From assembly GCA_964411125.1 (NCBI GenBank), contig CAYPJU010000029.1, positions 5,674 through 69,673 of the forward strand: a stretch of DNA of 64,000 bases, written 5' to 3'. The notes beneath the pieces were generated by a model that was not told the DNA's origin, did no database searches, and saw only the letters and a program-made list of their open reading frames with translations. Below, piece after piece: positions 16,577 to 24,996 of the stretch. The stretch is from JBFIHF01 sp964411125. GTDB taxonomy: Bacteria; Myxococcota_A; Bradymonadia; Bradymonadales; Bradymonadaceae. Numbering within the stretch: the first letter of the stretch is position 1; each line of letters starts with the position of its first letter. A program made the translations under genes and the position numbers.

Positions 16577-18874
16577 ATGAAGGTGCCGCGACCCAAAGGC
16601 CCTTTCGTGGGTCGCCACAAGCTCGTCCGCTTTCTCGAAGCCCACAGCGACGCGCGCGCGGTGGTCCTCGTCGGCCCTCCCGGACGCGGGAGGCGACGCG
16701 TCGTCGCCGAGTCCGGCTTCGGAGAGGCAGCGACCTGGCTCGAGGGACCCGAAATCGGGGACGCGAAACCGGACGACGCCCCGTTCGTCCTCTACCTGCC
16801 TACCCAAACGCGCGAAGAGACGGAGAGACTGCTGACCGACCTCGGGGACGAGCCGGCGATCGTCGCGATCGCAGAAGAGCCACCTGAAGACTACGCGCTG
16901 TCGCTCCCCGTTCCGCCGCTGACGAAGGAAGAAGCCTGTGTCCTGCTCGAACGGCAGCTGCAGCGCGAGGCCCCCTTGCTCGAGGTCGCCGACGACGGCG
17001 CGCTCATGCGGTTCTCGGACTCACTCCGCGGATTTCCAGGAGCGTTCGAGCTGGTGGCGAAGCGCGCTGCGAGCCTCGGCGCCAGCCTCTTCTCCGGCGC
17101 ATCCCCGGCATCCTCGCAGTGTCTCGAGCCGATCCGGTCCGAGCTGCGGGGCTGGTACTCCCGCCGCGCGCCGGCCGACCGTGAGCTGATCGCCCTGGCC
17201 GTAGTCTCCCGGGACCCGGCGGCGTCCCTGGCCAACGCCGAGCTTCTCGGGGAAGCCGAACTCGCGCGGGGCGCGCGCCTCGGGGTGATCTGGACCGGAG
17301 ACCCTCTGGTCGTGGACCCGCTGATCGCCGCTTCGGTCGAGGAGCTCCCCACCGACGCTGCGATCGTCGCTGCACGTCGCCGCCTGGCGCGGTGGGCCCT
17401 GCAGGGGTGTGAAGAATGGCCCCGCTCCTGGTCGAAGGACCCGGATCTCCTCGCCGGCCTGCGGGTACGAGCGCCTCACCTTCAGGCCATCGTGTCGGCC
17501 GCTCTCGAAGCGTCCGATGTCGACGACGCGCTCGACGCGGGTCTTCATGCGGGCGCCGCCCTGGTCCGCCTGGTGACCGAGACGGGCGATCCGACGACGC
17601 TCGTGGAGAAGATCGACGCGCTGGTGGAGTCGGCGCGCGGGCGGGACGTCGACCCGCGGGCGCTCGCGCACGCGATGACCGTGGCCGAGCGTACCCGCCG
17701 AAAGTCACGAGCGGTCGAGTCCGACGCTCTGCGCGAGGCGTTACGGATCGCGCGGACGACGGACGACCAGGCCCTCGTCGCGTTCGTGCAGTACGCTCGC
17801 GGCGTGCGCGCCGCGGAGCTACGCGACCTCGAACAAGCGAGGCAGCTCCTCGCCGAAGTGGCGGAGCAAGATGCCGACCCGAGCAGCAAGGGGCATGCGA
17901 TGCTGCGGCTCGCGATCCTGGAGCCTCGCAGCGATCGAGCCGAACTCATCGAAGCGGCGCTTCGTCACTTCCAGCGCGAGGGGGACCTGTACGGAGAGAT
18001 GATCGCTCGCACGTACCGCATGCAGCACGAGCGAGACGAAGGGAGGTTCGAGCTCGCGCGGCGGGAAGGTGCCACGGTGATCGAGCTGAACGAACGGTTC
18101 GGCAGTTCTACGGTGCGCGCGTTCGGGCACCTGCTCCTGGGACGACTCCTCGCGAGCGCGGGAGAACATGACGAGTCGCATCGGCACTTTCGCTCTTCCA
18201 TGGATGCATACGAAGAGCTCGGCAACGCTCATGCAGGGGGTCTCGCCGCGATGCAATGCGGCGAAGTCGCGCTGGAAGCAGGGGATCTCGACGCAGCGCA
18301 CGCTTCGTTCGACGAGGCGGCGCGGCGCCTCGCACCTCTCGCCCAGCCCGACCTCGACCTGGCGGTCGACGCGCACCGCGGGATTCTCGCGCACGCGTGG
18401 TTCCGGAGAACCGGCGAGGCGGCGTATCGGCAGCGAGCGGTCGAGATCGTGGGGGCAATCGAGGAGGAGTTCCCGACCGACGACGCGCTGCGCGCAGTCC
18501 CGATGCTGGCGTCCGTGCTGCGTCGGCTCCGTCTCCGGCTCGACGACGGTGACGACGAGGTTCGCACCGTCGCCACCGTCGCCAGGGACGGCACGTGGAT
18601 CGCGCGAGGAGACGGAGAGGTCGTGTCGCTCGCCAACCGAAAAGCGCCGCGCCTCATCCTCGCCGCGCTCGCAACTTCGGCCCCGTGCAGCATCGACGAT
18701 CTCGCGGAGGCGGGGTGGCCCGACGAGACCTTGACGTACGAGAGCGGCCGAAACCGCGTCTACGTCGCGATCTCGACCTTGCGAAAACTGGGGTTGGAGG
18801 AGGCGCTCGTCTTCGACGAAGACGAGGACGGCTACGTTCTCGACGGAGTGGTCATTTCATCCGATACAGCATGA
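16577..18874 (+). CDS. STAND-like TPR regulator with C-terminal winged helix; P-loop lysine lost
   Basis: A 765-residue protein. The N-terminus GPFVGRHKLV and GPPGRGRR (33-40) match the start of the intact regulator at 60748-63296. The P-loop lysine is Arg39 here and no Walker B motif is visible, so ATP hydrolysis is doubtful. The middle (about 330-650) is a long array of TPR-like helical repeats. The C-terminus (about 668-760, RLILAALATSAP...NRVYVAISTLRKLGL) looks like an OmpR/SARP-type winged helix, placed at the C-terminus rather than the N-terminus. It follows the fibro-slime lipoprotein by 27 bp and its 3' end overlaps the convergent lipoprotein gene by 23 bp. Regulation of neighbouring surface genes is inferred. 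Confidence 0.75.
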   Translation: MKVPRPKGPFVGRHKLVRFLEAHSDARAVVLVGPPGRGRRRVVAESGFGEAATWLEGPEIGDAKPDDAPFVLYLPTQTREETERLLTDLGDEPAIVAIAEEPPEDYALSLPVPPLTKEEACVLLERQLQREAPLLEVADDGALMRFSDSLRGFPGAFELVAKRAASLGASLFSGASPASSQCLEPIRSELRGWYSRRAPADRELIALAVVSRDPAASLANAELLGEAELARGARLGVIWTGDPLVVDPLIAASVEELPTDAAIVAARRRLARWALQGCEEWPRSWSKDPDLLAGLRVRAPHLQAIVSAALEASDVDDALDAGLHAGAALVRLVTETGDPTTLVEKIDALVESARGRDVDPRALAHAMTVAERTRRKSRAVESDALREALRIARTTDDQALVAFVQYARGVRAAELRDLEQARQLLAEVAEQDADPSSKGHAMLRLAILEPRSDRAELIEAALRHFQREGDLYGEMIARTYRMQHERDEGRFELARREGATVIELNERFGSSTVRAFGHLLLGRLLASAGEHDESHRHFRSSMDAYEELGNAHAGGLAAMQCGEVALEAGDLDAAHASFDEAARRLAPLAQPDLDLAVDAHRGILAHAWFRRTGEAAYRQRAVEIVGAIEEEFPTDDALRAVPMLASVLRRLRLRLDDGDDEVRTVATVARDGTWIARGDGEVVSLANRKAPRLILAALATSAPCSIDDLAEAGWPDETLTYESGRNRVYVAISTLRKLGLEEALVFDEDEDGYVLDGVVISSDTA

Positions 18875-19307
18875 AGTCGCAGCGGTCGCCGTCGTGTTCG
18901 ATCGTCCCTTCGAGTCCGACCTCGCCGCGCGTGGCGGCAAAGACTTCGTACTTCAGCTCGCCGACGCCGTCACACTCCTCGGTGACTCGAAACTCGACGT
19001 TGGACTGGTAGCCGTCGACGTGCGCGCCCTTCGAATTGCACGCCATGATGTCGAGCCCCCGTCCGACCATCGCCATCGGCGTCGAAACGGTCGCGAGCTC
19101 TCGGTCACCACTCGGGGTGTTCATGATCGAGATGCTGAGCGAGGTTCCGTTCAGCTCGGCGACGTCACACGAGTCGAGGTCCCCCGACCACAGCCCCAGG
19201 ACCAGCTTCTCTTCGGGCTCTTCGACTCCGCAGGCCGACACGGCGGACGTGGCGACGGCGAGAGCGGCGATCTTCAAAATCATCGAAACGTTGGTGGCGA
19301 TCTTCAT
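18852..19307 (-). CDS. Small putative lipoprotein
   Basis: A 151-residue exported protein. The signal peptide ends at Cys26 (AVSAC). The mature part is about 125 residues with four cysteines (SCDV, ACNS, ECDG, RCDF) that could form two disulfides in a small beta-rich domain. No family was recognised. The start is ATG 19307, with GGAG five bases upstream; an ATG six codons upstream is less likely. The gene lies downstream of oxyR on the same strand, separated by 113 bp and a hairpin. Its last 23 bases overlap the end of the convergent STAND-like regulator gene, so antisense read-through between the two is possible. Confidence 0.72.
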   Translation of the reverse strand: MKIATNVSMILKIAALAVATSAVSACGVEEPEEKLVLGLWSGDLDSCDVAELNGTSLSISIMNTPSGDRELATVSTPMAMVGRGLDIMACNSKGAHVDGYQSNVEFRVTEECDGVGELKYEVFAATRGEVGLEGTIEHDGDRCDFMLYRMK

Positions 19308-19393
19308 GTCAGCTCCTTCATCCATTGTTCGGGTCGGCCGGTCGTTCCGGCCAACTTCGATTCGGAGGATAGCGAGCGAGCCGACGATGTAGA

Positions 19394-19419
19394 CTTAAAG
19401 CGGCCAAAAGCGCCTTAAG
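19394..19419 (-). terminator. Hairpin just after oxyR
   Basis: CTTAAAGCG and CGCCTTAAG form a nine-position stem with one A-C mismatch and an eight-base loop. It starts two bases beyond the oxyR stop. No U-tract follows in the oxyR direction, so it may be a weak or factor-assisted terminator. Confidence 0.45.
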
Positions 19420-19420
19420 G

Positions 19421-20383
19421 TCACCTTTCGGGGACGCGTCGAATCTCGGGACGGGGTCCGGCGACGCTGGGAATGCCGTCGTTGAGCGACAGGTAGTGTC
19501 GCTCAAGAACTTCGGCGACTTCCGTGAAGAACGCCCCCGAAGGAGAGGTGGAGCGCCACTGCAACGTGAGGATGCGACCGGGAGGGGAGTCGCCGAAACT
19601 GCGCGCCACGACCCCCTGCCCTTCCCGAAACTCTGCCTGCAACGCGCTGGCGGGGAGCAACGTAGCGCCGAGTCCGCTCTCCACCATGCGGACCAGTGTC
19701 GAGATGCTCGCTGCGGTGACCGAGGTCGGCGGCGGGGAACCGGCGAGCGCACAGACGTCCATCGCCTGGTCACGAAGACAGTGTCCGTCCTGCATCAGGA
19801 TGAGGCTCGCGCCGACCAGATCCCGTGTGTTCACGACCTCCGAACGCGCGAGGGGGTGCGCGTGGGGCGCGACGAGGACGAACGGCTCCACGGCGAGGTC
19901 GATGCCGTCGAGCCCTTGATCGTCGAAGGGCTGAGCGAGCAGGCCGAGATCGATGCCGCCGCCCCGCAGCTCCTCCAGGAGCACGTCGGTCTGCAGCTCC
20001 TCGATGGCGACGGCGACGTCGGGAAAGAGAGAGCGCAGCTTCACGAGGAGCCCGGGCAGGCCGTAGGGAGCGATCGTAGGGATGACCCCGAGGCGGATGG
20101 TGCCTCGAGGGGGCCCTGCCGCGAAGGAGCCCGCCGCCGCCACGAGCTCCCGCGCGTCGAACAAGATAGACCGAGCGCGTCGGACGACCTCCTCACCCGC
20201 CTGGGTCAGCAGCACGCGCGGGCGGGCTCGCTCGAAGAGTTCGACGCCCAACATCTCCTCTACCTCGCGCACCTGCTTGCTCAATGCAGGCTGGCTCACC
20301 GCACAATGGCGCGCAGCCTCCACGAATTGGCCGTGATCTGCGAGCGCGACGAGGTATTCGAGCTGTCGAAGGGACGGGGTCAT
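19421..20383 (-). CDS. oxyR: OxyR peroxide-sensing LysR-type regulator
   Basis: LysR-family activator of 320 residues that senses hydrogen peroxide by forming a disulfide and then activates antioxidant genes. The N-terminal helix-turn-helix (about 20-40, EAARHCAVSQPALSKQVREV) is typical. The redox segment QDGHCLRDQAMDVC carries both cysteines at the E. coli OxyR spacing (Cys202 and Cys211 here, equivalent to C199 and C208). The gene is divergent from katG, its classical target. I start at ATG 20383, which aligns with OxyR N-termini. An ATG at 20395 adds four residues but lies inside an inverted repeat. Identification is very strong because of the two cysteines and the neighbour. Confidence 0.94.
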   Translation of the reverse strand: MTPSLRQLEYLVALADHGQFVEAARHCAVSQPALSKQVREVEEMLGVELFERARPRVLLTQAGEEVVRRARSILFDARELVAAAGSFAAGPPRGTIRLGVIPTIAPYGLPGLLVKLRSLFPDVAVAIEELQTDVLLEELRGGGIDLGLLAQPFDDQGLDGIDLAVEPFVLVAPHAHPLARSEVVNTRDLVGASLILMQDGHCLRDQAMDVCALAGSPPPTSVTAASISTLVRMVESGLGATLLPASALQAEFREGQGVVARSFGDSPPGRILTLQWRSTSPSGAFFTEVAEVLERHYLSLNDGIPSVAGPRPEIRRVPER

Positions 20384-20387
20384 CGAG

Positions 20388-20402
20388 ATAACCATAGGTT
20401 AT
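20388..20402. promoter_or_regulatory. Candidate OxyR/LysR binding site in the oxyR-katG intergenic region
   Basis: ATAACC and GGTTAT form an inverted repeat around ATA. The ends (ATA...TAT) and 15-bp length fit the LysR T-N11-A and OxyR ATAG...CTAT pattern, though the inner consensus bases differ. It sits immediately upstream of the chosen oxyR start and would allow autoregulation. Further OxyR half-sites were not clearly seen. Confidence 0.4.
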
Positions 20403-20566
20403 ACAAAACATGCCGACAATGTCTTTGTAGTAATCCCCGTCTCGATCGACACTCCTCGGGTCGCGGGCTCCGATCTTGATCGGCGTCCGCCAGAGACTCG
20501 CTTTCCAAGGACGCGATGTCCTTGTTATACGATCGCCGAAACAACAACGCACAACATGGAGAACGC

Positions 20567-22768
20567 ATGACCGAGCAACAGAGTGGATGTCCGGTGATGG
20601 CAGGCAAAGCGGTCCGTCGCAGCGGATCGTTCGCGAACAGCCATTGGTGGCCGAATCAGTTGAATCTCAAGATCCTCATGCAGAACGCACCGTCGTCCGA
20701 TCCGATGGGCGAGGAGTTCGACTACGCGAAAGAGTTCCAGAAGGTCGACCTCGCAGAGCTCAAGAGCGACGTCGACAAGGTGATGACGGACTCGAAAGAG
20801 TGGTGGCCCGCGGACTGGGGACACTACGGTCCGCTCTTCATCCGCATGGCGTGGCACAGCGCCGGCACGTACCGCACGAGCGACGGCCGCGGCGGAGCTT
20901 CGTCGGGCACCCAGCGGTTCGCCCCGCTCAACAGTTGGCCGGACAACGTCAACCTCGACAAGGCACGACGCCTGCTGTGGCCCGTGAAACAGAAGTGGGG
21001 CCGCTCGGTATCCTGGGCGGACCTCATGGTCTTCGCCGGTAACTGCGCGATCGAATCGATGGGCTTGAAGCCGTTCGGTTTCGCGGGTGGCCGCGAAGAC
21101 AACTGGGAGCCGGAAGAGGACATCTACTGGGGCCCCGAAGACGAGTGGCTCGGCGACAAGCGCTACACCGCGGAGGACGAGCGAGTGCTCGACATGCCGC
21201 TCGCGGCGGTCCAGATGGGCCTCATCTACGTGAACCCCGAGGGCCCCAACGGCGAGCCCGACCCGAAGAAGGCGGCGCACGACATCCGCGAGACGTTCGG
21301 TCGCATGGCGATGAACGACGAGGAGACCGTCGCTCTCATTGCGGGCGGTCACACGTTCGGAAAGTGCCACGGTGCGGCGAGCGCCGAGCACGTCGGACCG
21401 GAGCCCGAAGGTGCCCCCCTCGAAGCTCAGGGCTTCGGGTGGATCAGCGACTACGGCAAAGGGAAGGCCGAGGACACGATCTCGAGCGGTCTCGAGGGGG
21501 CTTGGACGAAGAACCCGATCCAGTGGGACAACGGCTACTTCGAGAACCTGTTCGAGTACGAGTGGGAGCTGACGAAGAGCCCCGCTGGCGCCTACCAGTG
21601 GACGCCGAAAGACGAAGACGCGAAGACGAGCGTCCCCGACGCGCACGTCGACGGGAAGTTCAACCCGCCGATGATGGCGACGACGGACCTCGCGCTGAAG
21701 TTCGACCCCGAGTACGAGAAGATCTCGCGTCGCTTCTACGAGAACCCCGACCAGCTCGCCGACGCGTTCGCCCGCGCCTGGTACAAGCTGACGCACCGCG
21801 ACATGGGTCCTCTGTCCCGCTACCTCGGCGCGTGGGTCCCCAAGGAAGAGCTGATCTGGCAGGATCCGCTCCCCGAGGCCGACTACGAGACGATCGGCGA
21901 CGCTGAGATCGCGGACCTGAAGGGGACGCTGCTCGACTCGGGCCTGTCGGTCCAGGAGCTCGTCTACACGGCGTGGTCTTCGGCGGCGACCTTCCGCAAC
22001 AGCGACAAGCGTGGCGGCGCCAACGGCGCGCGGATTCGCCTGGAGCCCCAGCGGAGCTGGGAGGCGAACCAGCCTCAGCAGCTCGAGAAGGTGCTTTCGA
22101 CGCTCGAGAAGATCCAGAAGGACTTCAACGACGCGCGGACCGACGGGAAGAAGGTTTCCCTCGCCGACCTGATCGTCCTCGGCGGGTCCGCGGCGATCGA
22201 GAAGGCAGCTCGCGCCGCGGGACACGACATCACGGTTCCGTTCCATCCGGGACGGACCGACGCGACGGCGGAGCAGACCGACGTCGAGTCGTTCGAAGTG
22301 CTGGAGCCCGGCGCCGACGGCTTCCGGAACTTCGCCAAGGACGATCTTCCGCAGCGAGAGGAGGAGCTGCTCGTGGACCGTGCGCACTTGCTCAACCTCA
22401 CTGCGCCCGAGATGACGGCGCTCGTCGGCGGGATGCGAGTCCTCGGCGCGAACTACGGCAACACGGAGCTCGGTGTCCTCACCGAACGGCCGGGACAGCT
22501 CACGAACGACTTCTTCGTCAACCTCCTCGACATGGAGATCGACTGGAAGGCTGCCGACTCGGAAGGGAAGGTGTTCGAAGGCCGCAAGCGTTCGAACGGT
22601 GACGTCGTCTGGACCGCGAGCCGCGTCGACCTGCTCTTCGGTTCGAATTCGCAGTTGCGAGGGATCGCCGAGGTGTTCGCCGGCAGCGACGCCGAAGGGG
22701 CGTTCGTCCGCAATTTCGTCGATGCGTGGCACAAGGTGATGCACGCCGACCGTTTCGACCTCGCCTGA
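20567..22768 (+). CDS. katG: Catalase-peroxidase KatG
   Basis: Bifunctional haem catalase-peroxidase of 733 residues that degrades hydrogen peroxide in the cytoplasm. The distal site Arg93, Trp96 and His97 lie in IRMAWHSAGTYR. The Met-Tyr-Trp cross-link residues needed for catalase activity are present: Trp96, Tyr221 (LIYVNPEGPNG) and Met247 (RMAMNDEE). The proximal haem ligand is His262 (AGGHTFGK). The C-terminal half is the usual inactive duplicate. The start is ATG 20567 with GGAG at 20558-20561; the open frame runs upstream to 20516. It is divergent from oxyR and therefore probably OxyR-activated. A strong hairpin follows the stop. Confidence 0.97.
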   Translation: MTEQQSGCPVMAGKAVRRSGSFANSHWWPNQLNLKILMQNAPSSDPMGEEFDYAKEFQKVDLAELKSDVDKVMTDSKEWWPADWGHYGPLFIRMAWHSAGTYRTSDGRGGASSGTQRFAPLNSWPDNVNLDKARRLLWPVKQKWGRSVSWADLMVFAGNCAIESMGLKPFGFAGGREDNWEPEEDIYWGPEDEWLGDKRYTAEDERVLDMPLAAVQMGLIYVNPEGPNGEPDPKKAAHDIRETFGRMAMNDEETVALIAGGHTFGKCHGAASAEHVGPEPEGAPLEAQGFGWISDYGKGKAEDTISSGLEGAWTKNPIQWDNGYFENLFEYEWELTKSPAGAYQWTPKDEDAKTSVPDAHVDGKFNPPMMATTDLALKFDPEYEKISRRFYENPDQLADAFARAWYKLTHRDMGPLSRYLGAWVPKEELIWQDPLPEADYETIGDAEIADLKGTLLDSGLSVQELVYTAWSSAATFRNSDKRGGANGARIRLEPQRSWEANQPQQLEKVLSTLEKIQKDFNDARTDGKKVSLADLIVLGGSAAIEKAARAAGHDITVPFHPGRTDATAEQTDVESFEVLEPGADGFRNFAKDDLPQREEELLVDRAHLLNLTAPEMTALVGGMRVLGANYGNTELGVLTERPGQLTNDFFVNLLDMEIDWKAADSEGKVFEGRKRSNGDVVWTASRVDLLFGSNSQLRGIAEVFAGSDAEGAFVRNFVDAWHKVMHADRFDLA

Positions 22769-22791
22769 TCCTCCGGCACAGGTCGATCCTC

Positions 22792-22819
22792 GAAGGCCGC
22801 TTCCCCCGGAGCGGCCTTC
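22792..22819 (+). terminator. Rho-independent terminator of katG
   Basis: GAAGGCCGCT and AGCGGCCTTC form a perfect ten-base-pair stem with an eight-base C-rich loop, followed by a T-rich stretch (CCTTTTCTT). It lies 24 bases after the katG stop and touches the stop codon of the convergent kinase gene. Confidence 0.8.
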
Positions 22820-24938
22820 ACCTTTTCTTGGCCGCGACGCGGTCGATCCCTTCTTTCTGGAAGAATTTCCAGATCTCTTCGGCGAAGGGGTACCTGGTCG
22901 TGGGATCGTATCCGCAGAGTGTAGTCGCGAGCCGTTCGACAGTGTCGAGCGGCTCGTCGGGCCAATGTCGTCCTGCCTGAACCTCACAGAGCACCAGCGG
23001 GGCCTGGGCCGGACACGTCCACGTGTCGCATCGTCCTTCGCGATGCCGCTGGTATGGGCGCCGGTCGCCGGAGCAGTCGAAGTGCGCCTTCATCCCCTCG
23101 ACGTGCTCGCGGATCGGCATCGACGTCTTGCCATTGCAAGGGCTCGCCGACCCGTCATCCATGTGGAACTTGTTGTTCAGCCCCCGAATGTGCATGTACG
23201 GAACGCGTCGTTTCGGGAGCTCGAAGTCCCCGCCCGGCGGGGGACGGAAACCGTGGCCCGCGGTGGCAGTCACGGGGAGATGGTCGGGCAGCAAGCGCGC
23301 CATTCGTTCGCCGCTCCCGATGCCGACCGTGAAGAGGTGCTCTTCGTCGAGGCAATACAGTTTGCGAACCTCTTCGACCATGCCGACGACGGTGTCGATG
23401 TCGCGGGCGCTCCAGGCGAGGTCTTCGGACTTCGGCGAAATGACGATGAGCCCCTCGCGGTCGGCGATCTCGGAGAAATCGTAGTGCCGGAGTGCGTCCA
23501 TGTGGGTCCAGTCCATCCGGTGGAAGAGGAGGAGCGGCTTGTAACGGCGGTCTGGATCGTAGTCGTCCGGGACATAGACGGCGAACGGCCGGGTCCCGTC
23601 CCCGACCCGGAACAAGAGGGAGACGACGCCGACCCCTGGAGGCTTCGCGCCGCAGCCCGGGTAGTTCGCGACGTCGGTTGCTTGCGACGCCGTGGCGTCG
23701 AAAGACGCGGCATGGAGATCCCGAGCCGGGTGTCCCGCATCCACGCTCGCCGCACTGGAGGGTACCGGTGCTCGAGCGGTGCCGGCGGGCTCCCGAGGCT
23801 CCGCGGGGTCCGGCGCCGAGGCCCGGGCGGTGGTCGCCCGTTCGGGCGCCTCGGGCTCGGGCGGCTGCGCGAGAAAAAGCACGCCCCCCGCCAAGATTCC
23901 GAGCAACAGTACGGTGGCGACCCCCGCGGCCCAGAGCGGGACGGGCGGCTTCTCCCTCACGGTCGGCGGTGTGTCGATCGAGGGGGGCGGAGTCAACGCA
24001 GCGGGCGCCGGGACGTCCGGCTCGGTTGGAATGTGGCGCGACGACGGGGCCTGCTGCCCCGCCCGCACGGCGAAGTCACGACTCCCGACCAGGTGTGCGC
24101 AGTGCTCGACGACCTCGAGCGCAGTGGAGATGCGTTCGTCGGGGTCTCGCTCGGTCAGGTTTGCGACGAGCCTCGTCAGGTCCGGGGGGAGGCCCGGACG
24201 GACAGCGTCGATCGAGGGAGCGGGGTGCTGCAGCTTCGCCATCAACTTCTGGATCGAGGAAGCGCCGGGAAAAGGGAGTGTGCCGCTCAGCATCTCGTAG
24301 AGGATCGTACCGAGCGAATAGAGGTCCGCTCGGTGATCGACGTTGCTGGACCTCGCCTGTTCGGGCGCCATGTAATCGGGCGTTCCGCAGATGGCGCCCG
24401 TGGCGGTGAGGCGCGTCGACCCGTCGGCGGTGGGGAGGGCGATGCCGAAGTCGAGGACGACGGGCCGCGTGGCACCGTCGACCGTGGAGACGATCATGAC
24501 GTTGTCGGGCTTGACGTCGCGATGGACGACGCCCTTGCCGTGGGCTTCAGCGAGACCGAGCGCAATCCCGGCGGTGTAGCGGACCGCGACTTCCCAGGGG
24601 AGCGGCCCCCGTCGAATCACCTCGGTCAACGGGGTGCCGTCGACGTGTTCCATCGCGAGATAGATCACGCCGAGCTCCGGGTCTTCACCAAAGTCGATCA
24701 CCCGAACGACATTGGGATGGGACAGGTCGGAGACCACCCTCGCCTCTCGCAGGAAACGATCGCGGTAGCGGGGTTCGCTCGCGAACTGGTCCAGGAGTAC
24801 TTTGACGGCGACCCGCCGACCGAACGTGAGCTGGGTCGCGGAGTAGACTCGCCCCATCCCTCCTTCGCCGAGCAAAGCGTCGAGGCGATAGAGTCCCCCG
24901 AGGGTTCGTCCTATCAGGCCGTCTGCGCTCAATTGCAC
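22818..24938 (-). CDS. Transmembrane Ser/Thr kinase fused to an esterase-like (probable pseudo-enzyme) domain
   Basis: A 706-residue receptor-like protein kinase. Kinase domain: glycine loop LGEGGMGRV (23-31), Lys46, HRDVKPDN (139-146), DFG (163-165) and the APE motif, all intact. A Pro/Ala-rich linker leads to one membrane helix (about 334-357). The extracytoplasmic part (about 425-706) resembles PHB-depolymerase/feruloyl-esterase-type alpha/beta hydrolases (FAVYVPDDYDPDRRYKPLLL). At the nucleophile elbow it reads GIGSGE, with Gly541 where the family normally has Ser. The late GRHWPDEP keeps the His region. The outer domain is thus probably a ligand sensor rather than an enzyme (inference). 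The start is GTG 24938; a TTG at 24933 is an alternative. It converges on katG. Confidence 0.85.
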   Translation of the reverse strand: MQLSADGLIGRTLGGLYRLDALLGEGGMGRVYSATQLTFGRRVAVKVLLDQFASEPRYRDRFLREARVVSDLSHPNVVRVIDFGEDPELGVIYLAMEHVDGTPLTEVIRRGPLPWEVAVRYTAGIALGLAEAHGKGVVHRDVKPDNVMIVSTVDGATRPVVLDFGIALPTADGSTRLTATGAICGTPDYMAPEQARSSNVDHRADLYSLGTILYEMLSGTLPFPGASSIQKLMAKLQHPAPSIDAVRPGLPPDLTRLVANLTERDPDERISTALEVVEHCAHLVGSRDFAVRAGQQAPSSRHIPTEPDVPAPAALTPPPSIDTPPTVREKPPVPLWAAGVATVLLLGILAGGVLFLAQPPEPEAPERATTARASAPDPAEPREPAGTARAPVPSSAASVDAGHPARDLHAASFDATASQATDVANYPGCGAKPPGVGVVSLLFRVGDGTRPFAVYVPDDYDPDRRYKPLLLFHRMDWTHMDALRHYDFSEIADREGLIVISPKSEDLAWSARDIDTVVGMVEEVRKLYCLDEEHLFTVGIGSGERMARLLPDHLPVTATAGHGFRPPPGGDFELPKRRVPYMHIRGLNNKFHMDDGSASPCNGKTSMPIREHVEGMKAHFDCSGDRRPYQRHREGRCDTWTCPAQAPLVLCEVQAGRHWPDEPLDTVERLATTLCGYDPTTRYPFAEEIWKFFQKEGIDRVAAKKR

Positions 24939-24996
24939 CTCGGGATCGGAATCCGCATCCTCTCAACTTGTCGGGATCAGGACCATTTCGCAACCT

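Noticed and set aside
13928..16807. Long minus-strand open frame (959 codons) opposite the DUF4215 lipoprotein
   Set aside because: It is a codon-bias shadow. The plus strand shows clear cysteine repeats and a signal peptide, while the minus frame has no domain and a monotonous Arg/Val/Asp composition.
20525..22987. Minus-strand open frame of 820 codons opposite katG
   Set aside because: katG on the plus strand has every catalytic residue; the antisense frame has no recognisable motif.
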